64,000 nt of DNA. Source: Alitta virens. Its lineage: Eukaryota; Annelida; Polychaeta; Phyllodocida; Nereididae. The stretch is from assembly GCA_932294295.1 (NCBI GenBank), contig OW028578.1, positions 39,561,410-39,625,409 on the forward strand. Direction: 5' to 3'. This document shows, one piece after another, positions 54,861 through 64,000 of the stretch. The notes below the pieces were generated by a model that searched no databases, had not been told where the DNA came from, and saw nothing but the letters and a program-made list of their open reading frames with translations. Each line of letters starts with the position of its first letter. Position 1 is the first letter of the stretch. Both the position numbers and the translations under genes were made by a program.

Positions 54861-55322
54861 ATGTTTATTTATCTGGACAGTCACCAGTCATTGGACATAA
54901 ATCGGAATAACACAGCCGGTAAATTTACTGTGCAGCTACCGGAGTCATTCTCGAGGCCAGTCAACGCAACGTTCAGAGGCCAGTGGTACTTGGGGCTTGT
55001 CGAGATAGCTATACCTAACGTGGGAGCGGGCGCTAATAAATGGGATGTGGTATACGTGGTGTGTCCCGAAGTAGAGGGAGTTACATTGGGTGACACGTAC
55101 AGAGCGGTGCTGAGATCCATAGCTCTGGGTGAAATAAGACGCCATAACTATGTACGCTTTCAATCAGTACTCTACACGCCCCTGAGAGTGAAGGACGTGA
55201 GCCATATTTCCATAGAACTGCGAGATTCGAGCTGGAACGTTCTGACAGAACTAGCAAGAGAAACTAGACATTCGACTAAGTGTACTTTAGAGCTAATATG
55301 GAAGCGAGATACAAATTGCTAG
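54861..55322 (+). CDS. Minor capsid (penton-like) protein of Polinton
   Basis: 153 aa, starting MFIYLDSHQSL in a gaaATGt context. It is a strand-rich protein ('NNTAGKFTVQLPESF', 'GQWYLGLVEIAIPNV', 'VRFQSVLYTPL', 'HISIELRDSSWNVL', 'CTLELIWKR') of the length and position expected for the single jelly-roll vertex (penton) protein of Polintons, immediately upstream of the major capsid gene and on the same strand. Similar proteins start with an extended strand followed by a proline-containing beta sandwich and end in a strand. The frame is intact. Its last 43 bp overlap the next open frame. Assignment rests on gene order and strand pattern, not on a diagnostic motif. Confidence 0.7.
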   Translation: MFIYLDSHQSLDINRNNTAGKFTVQLPESFSRPVNATFRGQWYLGLVEIAIPNVGAGANKWDVVYVVCPEVEGVTLGDTYRAVLRSIALGEIRRHNYVRFQSVLYTPLRVKDVSHISIELRDSSWNVLTELARETRHSTKCTLELIWKRDTNC

Positions 55323-55715
55323 CGGCTATGGACCTCTCGCCCTGGATAGAACATTTTAAAACAACTGCCGGAACCACTACTATACTGTCTACTCGCCCCC
55401 TACCAGTGGTGATCGAAAAAAGACGTCTAACGGATGTCAATGGATCGAAAGTAAATGAGAGTTTACCCCTAACCATAGTGTCACCTGTTGGGCAGTCTAA
55501 TGAAATGGCGGAGGCCGATTTACGCATGGAAAATGATAAAAGGTCTGCAGAGCCATCGCGTGCCTCAGTTGTTAAGACCAACACGGCGAGTGCGCAGGTA
55601 AGCAGGAAAAGAAAGCAGAGACCTAGGACTGGCACTGGCACTGGCAAAGCGACTGTCGGCGATAAAAAGAACAAGAAGAAAAAATTAACTAAAACCAAGG
55701 ATATTTTCAGTCAAC

Positions 55716-55729
<14 letters not shown>
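55280..55729 (+). CDS. Small basic protein, possible virion core/DNA-condensing protein
   Basis: 149 aa (alternative ATG at 55298 gives 143 aa). The first 70 residues are mixed and the C-terminal third is strongly basic: 'SRKRKQRPRTGTGTGKA' and 'KKNKKKKLTKTKDIF'. It overlaps the minor capsid frame by 43 bp and the major capsid start by 14 bp, a compact arrangement typical of viral late genes. A DNA-binding or scaffold role inside the capsid is plausible because of the charge and the position, as for small basic core proteins of other dsDNA viruses. No family is recognised. The GGCACT repeats at about 55630-55647 encode the Thr-Gly run. Confidence 0.55.
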
Positions 55730-57137
<1,408 letters not shown>

Positions 57138-57181
57138 CCGGGTCTATTCAGTATAGACTACGCTCGCAATATCTATCTGAC

Positions 57182-57668
57182 ATGAACACCGATCAAATAT
57201 ACGAGCTACTGTGGAATGACGTAATAGTATCAGCAGAAATTATGGCCGTTATACCCTGTAATGCGCTGAAATACGTCCCCGTCAAAATGACAGGTTGCTT
57301 CATCGTAAATTGTAACGAAAACTCGTACTTACGCGGAGACGTCGGTCATTGGATTTTCCTGAGGATTCATAGTGATGGTAGTAGACGTAATGAGGTCAAA
57401 GAATAATCTGGAAATTTTCCATGCCCAGGGAGAGACGACCTACAATAGAGAAATGGAGGTGTTTATGAGACAATTCGCGAACTGTTCGAGGAATTATTCA
57501 TTGATTTCTAACGAAAAATGTGGTTTTTACTCTCTAGTATACGCTTATTATCGATGTAGACAGTTAAACAGATTGAATGTTTTGAATATACTTAAAGACA
57601 TTGGAGATGTAAAAGAACATTGCATGACGCTATATAGTGATAAGACGGATAGGTGGATTGACAATTAA
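57182..57668 (+). pseudogene. Adenain-like cysteine protease (Polinton PRO), frameshifted
   Basis: Two overlapping frames: 57182-57406 (74 aa) with the catalytic-histidine region 'GDVGHWIFLRIHSDGS' (His56), and 57372-57668 with the catalytic-cysteine region 'CGFYSLVYAYYRCR' (Cys50 of that frame). The order His-W, strand, Cys-G matches Ulp1/adenain-like maturation proteases, and the gene follows the capsid gene by 44 bp. The frame changes somewhere in 57372-57406. The acidic residue expected between them appears to be His (in 'LEIFHAQG'), and the glutamine expected seven residues before the cysteine appears to be Ser, so the enzyme may have been degraded beyond the frameshift. In working elements it would cleave capsid proteins during virion maturation. 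Confidence 0.8.
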
Positions 57669-57941
57669 ATAGTAGCTTAACTAACAGACTAACCAACTGA
57701 CCAGTCAACTGACCGACTAACTAACTAACTAACTAACTGACTGACTGACTGACTGACTTACTATCCGACTGACTGACTGACTGACTGGTGGAGTGATTGA
57801 TATTAATGCATAGATGAGTCACTATTATCTTAAGGAACTACTATTCTATTCTATTCTATACTGGACTGCACTATACTATACGATGAGAATAGGTTGATGA
57901 AATGAGATATTATTTAAGTCTAAGGAATGCGTGTACATGGC

Positions 57942-57981
<40 letters not shown>

Positions 57982-58585
57982 AATTAATGTCTCGATTTAG
58001 CTATATTGGCCTATCAGTAAAAAACATTATACGGGGTGAATAATGCAACATACATGAAATTATTTATGCCTAAGGAATGCGTGTACATAGCTATTATTAT
58101 TATTATTATTATCTTATAATATTATCAGTATATTATATTATATTATAATGCGGTTTATAAGGAATGAAAAAACTTTACGTATATTTATTTAACTGTGTTT
58201 AGTTTGCCGACTCTTAACATTGCCTGTATATTACATATAAGACTAAGAACTGGTGATTTTTGTAAATATAAATGTATCTGATGCGTGCGAGCGCGCGTGT
58301 GCGTGTGTGTGTGTGTGTGTGCGCGTGCGTGTGTGTTTGTGTTTGGTTATTATTATAATTATTATTATCTTATAATATTATCATCGTATTATATTAAATT
58401 ATAATGTCGCTTATAAGGAATGAAACAACTTTGTGTATGTTTATTTAATTGCGTTTAGTTTGTTGGTTCTTAACCTTGCTTATCTATTACATATAAGACT
58501 AAGAACTGCTGATTTTGTTTTATATAAATGTATCTGATGTGTTTGTGTGTGTGTGTGTGTGTGTGACGGCTATTGCCCATTGATT
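57669..58585. repeat. Repeat-rich noncoding region with 256-bp tandem duplication
   Basis: Starts with CTAA/CTGA tetranucleotide runs (57716-57786) and (TTA)n (about 57944-57978). A 'ctaaggaatgcgtgtacat' segment occurs twice (about 57920 and 58071). A 256-bp unit is repeated twice ('atcttataatattatc' at 58111 and 58367; 'ttataaggaatgaaa' and 'ataagactaagaactg' follow in both), each copy ending in a GT-rich microsatellite (about 58296-58340 and 58541-58565). No gene is seen here. Confidence 0.85.
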
Positions 58586-58588
58586 ATC

Positions 58589-58594
58589 AATAAA
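58589..58594 (+). terminator. Poly(A) signal AATAAA, candidate end of the capsid transcript
   Basis: AATAAA on the plus strand about 920 bp after the protease stop, with no intervening plus-strand gene. It could end the integrase-to-protease transcription unit. Confidence 0.35.
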
Positions 58595-58726
58595 TATAGT
58601 ATGACTCAATCACCATTGTTTCCTGAATTACTATAAAATACTAAACATTGCCCCGGTGTCGATTAATATTATAAGAGCGAGATAAATGACAGTTATTAGT
58701 ATAGATAAAGTAAAAAAGTAACTTAC

Positions 58727-58905
58727 CGGTGGTGAACTGATGCAGTAGAATGTAGACACCCGAGGAGTTCAATTCAGTCAGTTTTGGCAGGCTGAGTGTG
58801 TGCGTGTGTGTGCGAGTAGAGTCCAAAAAACAAAACAACAGCAAAAAAAAGCACCCAGAAATTCCTCTTGCAGATGTAATGGTTGCAGCAAAAAATAGAA
58901 GTGAT
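58727..58905 (-). other. Candidate noncoding leader exon
   Basis: About 30 bp after the minus-strand TATA box a transcript would start near 58905. The next 180 bases contain no ATG and end at a consensus donor CCACCG|gtaagt (58726-58721). This is what an untranslated first exon looks like. Its acceptor is unknown; downstream minus-strand genes are the spliced acidic gene and the polymerase, more than 5 kb away. The open frame of 99 aa at 58641-58940 starts inside the TATA box and is not supported. Confidence 0.4.
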
Positions 58906-58925
58906 ACTAATGTCTCGGTACTGGG

Positions 58926-59064
58926 CTTTTTATACCTCATTTTTACCCTGAGGCAGTCCCTGGGAGGTGTTTGGGTTGTGGTCCAAAGGACACCTTTTTA
59001 CGGAGATGACCACTCTCATAGTAGTGCACTTTGACCTCGAAAGGTCATCGGTGATACATCACCG
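58926..59064 (-). promoter_or_regulatory. Minus-strand promoter with two palindromic sites and TATA box
   Basis: On the minus strand a TATAAAAA box (58934-58927) is preceded by two inverted repeats: CGGTGAT-AC-ATCACCG at 59049-59064 and TGACCT-CGAA-AGGTCA at 59032-59047 (two nuclear-receptor-like half sites in everted order). They lie about 100 bp upstream of the TATA box, a normal enhancer or operator distance. A leader exon with a consensus donor follows. Confidence 0.55.
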
Positions 59065-59312
59065 CCTAGCGTATACATATGGTAGAACATAAGCAACACT
59101 GTAATCAATAGAAAACAGTTAATATTGAGGTGTCAAAGAGCTTTGTCTCAACTGACCGACTGACAACATGAACATTTTGTTTACCCTGAGGGCTATGTCT
59201 ATAATGGTTCATTGTGCTATCACTGTATTTTCGAATTATGAAACATGATGAGATGTATTTTATAAAACAATATCTTATACACGAAATATAATGCTATACA
59301 TCTAAGGCATAA

Positions 59313-59454
<142 letters not shown>

Positions 59455-59926
59455 TAATGCGTGCATGTTCCACAAAGCACTAATGTTTCGATAAAAATAT
59501 TACCGGTGAATATAACTCACTATTTAAATTACATTAGGAGTATTTTGTATCTTTTTTTTCACTCATTTACGCATATTCAAGGATTTTTTGACATATACTC
59601 ATGTAATCAGCAAACACTCATGAGGTCTATTATATTTTGGGGCAGTGATATTCACATGTTTGATCACACCCTCAACCCTCTGTGTCAAGACAATTACAAG
59701 TGAATATAACTTACAATTCAATTAGATTATACACCCTCTATTGTCTAATTGCTACCAGGCGGTCAAGTCTTTTGTTTTATTACACAATGGTCAGGGTTGT
59801 TACCCCCTCTGTGCAGGATGTTTTGACCATTTATTGCCTCATAAAGCCTTGAGATTTTGGAGAGAGAAGACATTTGGAAAATAACAGATTGAGAGAAAGA
59901 GAGAAAGAGAGAAAAAAATAGCAAAT

Positions 59927-60742
59927 ATGTATCGGATTCTAATGCTTTTCGCATTGAGCATATGTACGAGTGAGGGCTGGCTATGCGGCAATGAAGGACA
60001 ATGCAGATGTACTTCTTCGGGGGAAGTGGTATGCAATGAGATTAGGGCGGCTCCCTATTTCCTCGTGACCAACAGGCAGGACAAGCGATTGACGATTAAG
60101 ACAACTGGAAACTTTGACCTGGAAACTTTGACCTGGAGACTCTGACCGACACATTGGGATTTGCGAGAGTTATGCTCATGGGCTTATCGGACCTCGAATG
60201 CTCCAGGGTTGAGCAAGATTTCCCCTGGATCCTGTGCGTTGCTGACTCGGCTACATACGCAGTACCCCGTACCAAGGCCCTGGCCCCCTTCAAACGAGGG
60301 ACTGATCCGATTGTGACCCCACGACCAATGAAGTATGACGACGAAGATGATGATGATGATGATGAAGTGGTGACATTTAAAGCGCTCAATGTCATGATAG
60401 CGTGGGCCGTCATATCGGGGATCGTCGGAGCAATTTGCACTGCATGCATTTTGGTGAGTCTTGTCAATCTTCATGCGAGAATTAACACTCATGCAAGGAG
60501 TAACGATCCACCTATCTACGCTGTATACTTCTGTCTTAGATGTATAGCTGTATTGCTGTGCCCCTTTCACCTTTGCGCCAGGTGCTTCAGCTGTACTAAT
60601 TGCGCTCTGTACAATCTGGAAGAAGGCTTCAGTACTTCGTCTTCAGCTACATCTACAACTACCCTGTAATTAGGTTAGTTCTTTGATTCTTTCGAGTTTC
60701 AATCAGCTGCTTATATAAAATATTCTCAAAAGCGCTAATAGC

Positions 60743-60777
<35 letters not shown>

Positions 60778-61473
60778 TATGTATGTATGTATGTAAGTAT
60801 GTATAATGGCATTATACAGCTCATCATGATGTAGTACAATCTTTAGTAATGCTAATGCGTCCTACATGCCTGTTTTTGAGGGTACTTTATTGTATGTAAC
60901 TTATAAGCATTTCCCTCAATGTAAACTTTCGACTGAACCAATGTACATTTAGCTAGTACTTTTGTAAAGTATTCGATAGTACATGACTTATGTATTATGT
61001 TTCTGTAATGTAGATGAAGATGCTATGTTATAAATCATGTAATTGACAACCGCTAATAGCTTTATTATTTTCTTTTTTTCCAGACCAGGGATTATGCTTT
61101 TAGCAGACTAAAGAAGCTCCTGGTATCTTTAGCATTACGGGGAATGGCGATTGCTTTTGAGAATGTCGATGAGGAGAATCTTTTGTTATTAATACTTCTA
61201 AGACTCAACCAGTGGCTAATTAGAGCGATAGCCCGCAGAAATAACAGGCGTAACGGCAATGTCAACAACAACAACAACATCAACAACCACGGTGCGAGGG
61301 TGAGGGGTGAAGCAGGTCAGCCCTTAGGCGGTCTTGCTGCTGCTGCTGCTGCTGCTGCCGCTGACGCCCTCCGAAGACCTAGAGCTGCGCGTCACCAAAG
61401 ACACCTTGCGGGTATAAACGTAAATAACATTTTGCCCCTGAGATTACGTGCCCGAAACTTGCCACTACTGTAA
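59927..61473 (+). pseudogene. Secreted/type I membrane protein with LRR-cap-like N-terminus, spliced, broken by a 14-bp duplication
   Basis: The first frame (59927-60145) opens with a signal peptide (residues 1-17) and a cysteine pattern C20-x5-C-x-C-x7-C36 followed by Pro, like leucine-rich-repeat N-terminal caps. It is cut off by a tandem duplication of 14 bp (60107-60120 and 60121-60134). The frame resumes in 60136-60669, with 'RVMLMGLSDLECS', 'FPWILC', an acidic run and one transmembrane segment ('MIAWAVISGIVGAICTACIL'). Exactly there is a consensus donor TTG|gtgagt (60454). A matching acceptor ctttttttccag ends at 61083 and continues in phase 0 into 61084-61473, giving a basic, Leu-rich, Asn-rich and Ala-rich cytoplasmic tail. 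Without splicing a different Cys-rich tail ends at 60669. Role is unknown; a surface glycoprotein of the element's virion is possible. Confidence 0.6.
60454..61083 (+). other. Candidate 630-bp GT-AG intron in the membrane-protein gene
   Basis: Donor TTG|gtgagt at 60454 and acceptor tttttttccag ending 61083 are both in phase 0 with the flanking frames. The intron contains (TAA)n (60746-60775) and (GTAT)n (60780-60800). Its first 216 bases remain open when unspliced, so two alternative tails are possible. Confidence 0.55.
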
Positions 61474-61479
61474 CTATTT

Positions 61480-61947
61480 AGGGGGGTAAGATAGAATGTG
61501 ATTTTTCTTTTGATGCTAAGGGTTTTTATGAGGGGTAAGCTAGAATGGTATTTTGTTTTGCTGCTAAGGGTTTTTTTAAATTTATTTTTAATTTTTATAT
61601 TTTTTATTTTATTCATTTTTTTTATTCTTCTTTCTTTATATTTGTTATTTGACTGTTTGTTTTGCTGGTTTGTTTTATGTAAGATTTAAGACTTTTTTTG
61701 TACTTTGACAGCTAGATTTTAATTTTTTTGTGTATATAGTACTTTTAGGGTGTTTTCTTATTTAACTTCTCTTCTGAATTAGTATATTTTGATAACTAGA
61801 ATTTAATGTTTTGCGTGTATATATATATAGTACTTTTCTTGTGTTTTATATTTTAACTTCTCTTTTGTATTGATTTTTTTTTTTTTTTTTTTTTGTACTT
61901 TGGTGACTAAAATTTAATGTTGTGTGTGTGTGTGTGTGTGCGTGTGT

Positions 61948-61990
<43 letters not shown>

Positions 61991-62110
61991 GTACGTTTAG
62001 TGTATTTTGGAATTTTAACTTCTCTTTTTTTATTCATATTTTGTACTTTGGATGCTAAAATTTAATGTTTTGTATGTATATAGCCGCTTTATATTTCATA
62101 GTGATTTTTA
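61480..62110. repeat. T-rich degenerate tandem repeats with embedded GT microsatellite
   Basis: A ~58-bp unit ('ggtaag.tagaatg...gctaagggttttt') occurs twice at 61480-61580. From 61697 a ~120-bp unit ('tttgtacttt..gacta.aatttaatgtt' then 'tatatagtac', then 'ttttaacttctctt') occurs about four times, its GT tract varying in length (long (GT)n at 61920-61984). Poly-T runs are frequent. No gene is seen. Confidence 0.8.
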
Positions 62111-62235
62111 GTAGAGTTTTTGGATTTAAATTATATTTTTGTATTAATATTTTTGTACTTTTTTTATTACATTTGGACAGATATTTTATTATATTATATT
62201 ATATTTTTTTTATATGTATATATAATTTTGTTGTA

Positions 62236-62238
62236 AAT

Positions 62239-62317
<79 letters not shown>

Positions 62318-62332
62318 AAGAGAGATTGATAG
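62236..62332. repeat. (AG)n polypurine microsatellite
   Basis: GAGAGA repeats of about 95 bp with a few interruptions, followed by an AATAAA at 62344-62349 that could serve as poly(A) signal for the membrane-protein gene 870 bp upstream. Confidence 0.9.
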
Positions 62333-62459
62333 AGATTACAGGAAATAAATGTTTATACCTGCCTAAGAGTAATTATTGTACTTTCTTTTAGTTAAATAGC
62401 AAGGAAAAAAATATTAAAAAACAGTGAAGACACAGCAATGAGCTTGATCGCCACCAGGT

Positions 62460-62715
62460 GGTAAGTTCACTGTAGTCAGTGCTGGGAGGCATACGACAAA
62501 AGTTGACCAATGACAAGAAGTGTTCAATTCACAATAGTCATTGCTCCCAGGCATGCGACAAAAATTGACCAATGACAGGCACAGCTTGTCATTGACGAGG
62601 TGAGATGCTTGATGCTGAAAGCTCAGCTTTCATTAGGTGTCATTCCATTCAAAGATGATAGTCTATCAACATTAATAGCTCATCTTTCATTCAGTGTCTT
62701 TCTGTTCCAAAAATA

Positions 62716-62772
<57 letters not shown>

Positions 62773-62800
62773 ATGGTAGTATATCAGCATGAATGGGTCA
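62460..62800. repeat. Short degenerate direct duplications near the right end
   Basis: 'gcatacgacaaaagttgaccaatgaca' at 62489 and a related copy at 62551 are 62 bp apart. A second pair ('aaagatgatagtctatcaacat' near 62651 and 'aaagatggtagtatatcagcat' near 62769) is separated by (AT)n at 62727-62765. Between these repeats and the right terminal repeat (62801-63293) no gene was found. Confidence 0.65.
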
Positions 62801-63293
62801 TTTAGACCACTTTATGGACATAAAATATAATGAAGAGGAATTATCATTATAAAATACATATGCTTAGTTATCATTATTATGAAGTGTTTCACTCTAGTAT
62901 AAGGTATCAGCGTGAACATCATAAATATCCTTCTTTTATATTATGCAATAAAGAATTACACAAAACTGCTGTATTTCTTAACCCCTCCTCCTCCCTCGGT
63001 ATTATGATGTATATTTCTATTGACCTGAACAACTTTAACTCAAGTTATAGTTGACTGAATAACTTTAACTTTCTCATGAGTATATTTCGATAAATATTAT
63101 GTCCTATATTTATGTAAAATTCATTAATAAGTCCCACACTTACCTTAAAGTACATATTTAACAATCATTACATTTTACCCTCAGGCCATTCTTGACCATT
63201 GAAGTTGCCTAATTGATATTTGCATTTCATTATGCCAGGGGGCACTGTCTGGTGGTCAAACATTGAACTAGAGTGTGATCCAAGGCTTTCACC

Positions 63294-63376
63294 CCCTGAG
63301 GCTATTGCATTGATCCTTTGATCTCATACCCCCAGGGGTCGGAATCTCTTTGGCGCTAAAACGCCGCTCACGTAGT
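63294..63376 (-). repeat. Right terminal inverted repeat of the Polinton
   Basis: Reverse complement of the left terminal repeat over 83 bp, ending CACGTAGT at 63376 and followed by GATATT at 63377-63382. The short length (about 84 bp) is at the low end for Polintons, which often carry hundreds of bases of inverted repeat. Confidence 0.92.
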
Positions 63377-63382
63377 GATATT

Positions 63383-64000
63383 ATATATGATATGATATAT
63401 GATATAAGATATGATATAAGATATGATATAAGATATAAGATAAAAAGATAAAAGGAAAGAAAAGAGAAATGATATAAAGAATGAAAATATGAAAATATGA
63501 AAGATTGTTTGCCTTGTATACTCTGTGTCTATATGATGGCAAGTAAAATACTCCACCGATGGGGTAAATGTGTGACATGGTGTGGACTCCAAGCCTTATC
63601 ATCTCATCATTATGTCTGCCTCTGGCAGCTGGTCATATAAGCTGACTAAGCTTCACACCCTGTAGATTTGAGACATTAGATAGATAGATAGATAGATAGA
63701 TGGATAGAATATGGAGAGGGGGTGACTCAAGTCACCCAGGGGCGACCTGTGCCACTGTCCCAAACAATTTTTTTCTATTGATTTTTTGTTCAAAGGAAGG
63801 GAACCTCAGTCCAAGGGCTATTACATCAGTATGTACAATGGCTGCAAAACCCCACTGGATAAAAAGGGGGAAATATCTTCATTGGTTCCCTGAAGATCAT
63901 GTCTGTCTGTCTACTTTTGAAATAGTTCTTTGTATATTACCCAACACACTTAAATATATATGAAACTGCAGACATTGATTGGTAATGCAGGGCAGGTGGA
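63383..64000. other. Flanking DNA right of the Polinton
   Basis: Starts with GATAT/GATAAG simple sequence continuing the type found left of the element, then AT-rich sequence with (TAGA)n at about 63676-63706. The 74-87 aa open frames show no family signature. Confidence 0.6.

Noticed and set aside
58641..59034. 99-aa minus and 78-aa plus frames near 58.8 kb
   Set aside because: The minus frame starts inside the TATA box; neither shows a family pattern.
63368..63963. Short frames at the right edge
   Set aside because: Low-complexity GATAT-derived or unsupported by any motif.

Overview
This window looks like eukaryotic, most likely metazoan, genomic DNA. It holds a very long AT-rich satellite array, microsatellites everywhere, GT-AG introns, TATA and AATAAA signals, and one large virus-like transposon of the Polinton/Maverick class. 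Nothing looks bacterial. The species cannot be named; a marine invertebrate is a guess only.

Layout: (1) 1-40366 is a single satellite array with a monomer of about 178 bp (roughly 226 copies), organised into shifting higher-order repeats: 13-mers at the left, a 7-mer block near 22-25 kb, and a 21-mer duplication at 24-31 kb. (2) 40402-40858 is an unrelated-looking minisatellite built of 11-bp steps grouped in 56/67-bp units; it shares short motifs with the satellite. (3) 40859-43849 is AT-rich flanking DNA without a convincing gene. (4) 43850-63376 is a 19.5-kb Polinton. It has about 84-bp terminal inverted repeats flanked by a 6-bp direct repeat (GATATT). (5) 63383-64000 is flanking DNA that begins in the same GATAT-rich simple sequence that precedes the element.

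Inside the Polinton, left to right: a small membrane protein (+, early stop); a 340-366 aa protein with PC4-like segments, possibly ssDNA-binding (+); protein-primed family B DNA polymerase (-, broken three times); a spliced acidic/proline-rich gene (-) whose exon phases all agree and whose last exons could also join to the polymerase; a chromodomain integrase (+, one frameshift); penton-like minor capsid protein (+); a small basic protein (+); major capsid protein with a 25-alanine insert (+); an adenain-like protease (+, frameshifted, with unusual active-site positions); a palindrome-rich minus-strand promoter; and a secreted/membrane LRR-cap-like protein (+), broken by a 14-bp duplication and probably spliced. 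I found no FtsK/HerA packaging ATPase.

Together these would give integration (integrase plus terminal repeats), self-replication (polymerase, possibly the PC4-like protein) and virion formation (capsid proteins, protease). The breaks in at least five genes and the absent ATPase mean this copy is a decayed, non-autonomous element, although much of the protein sequence is still well preserved. Joined products are not written out here.
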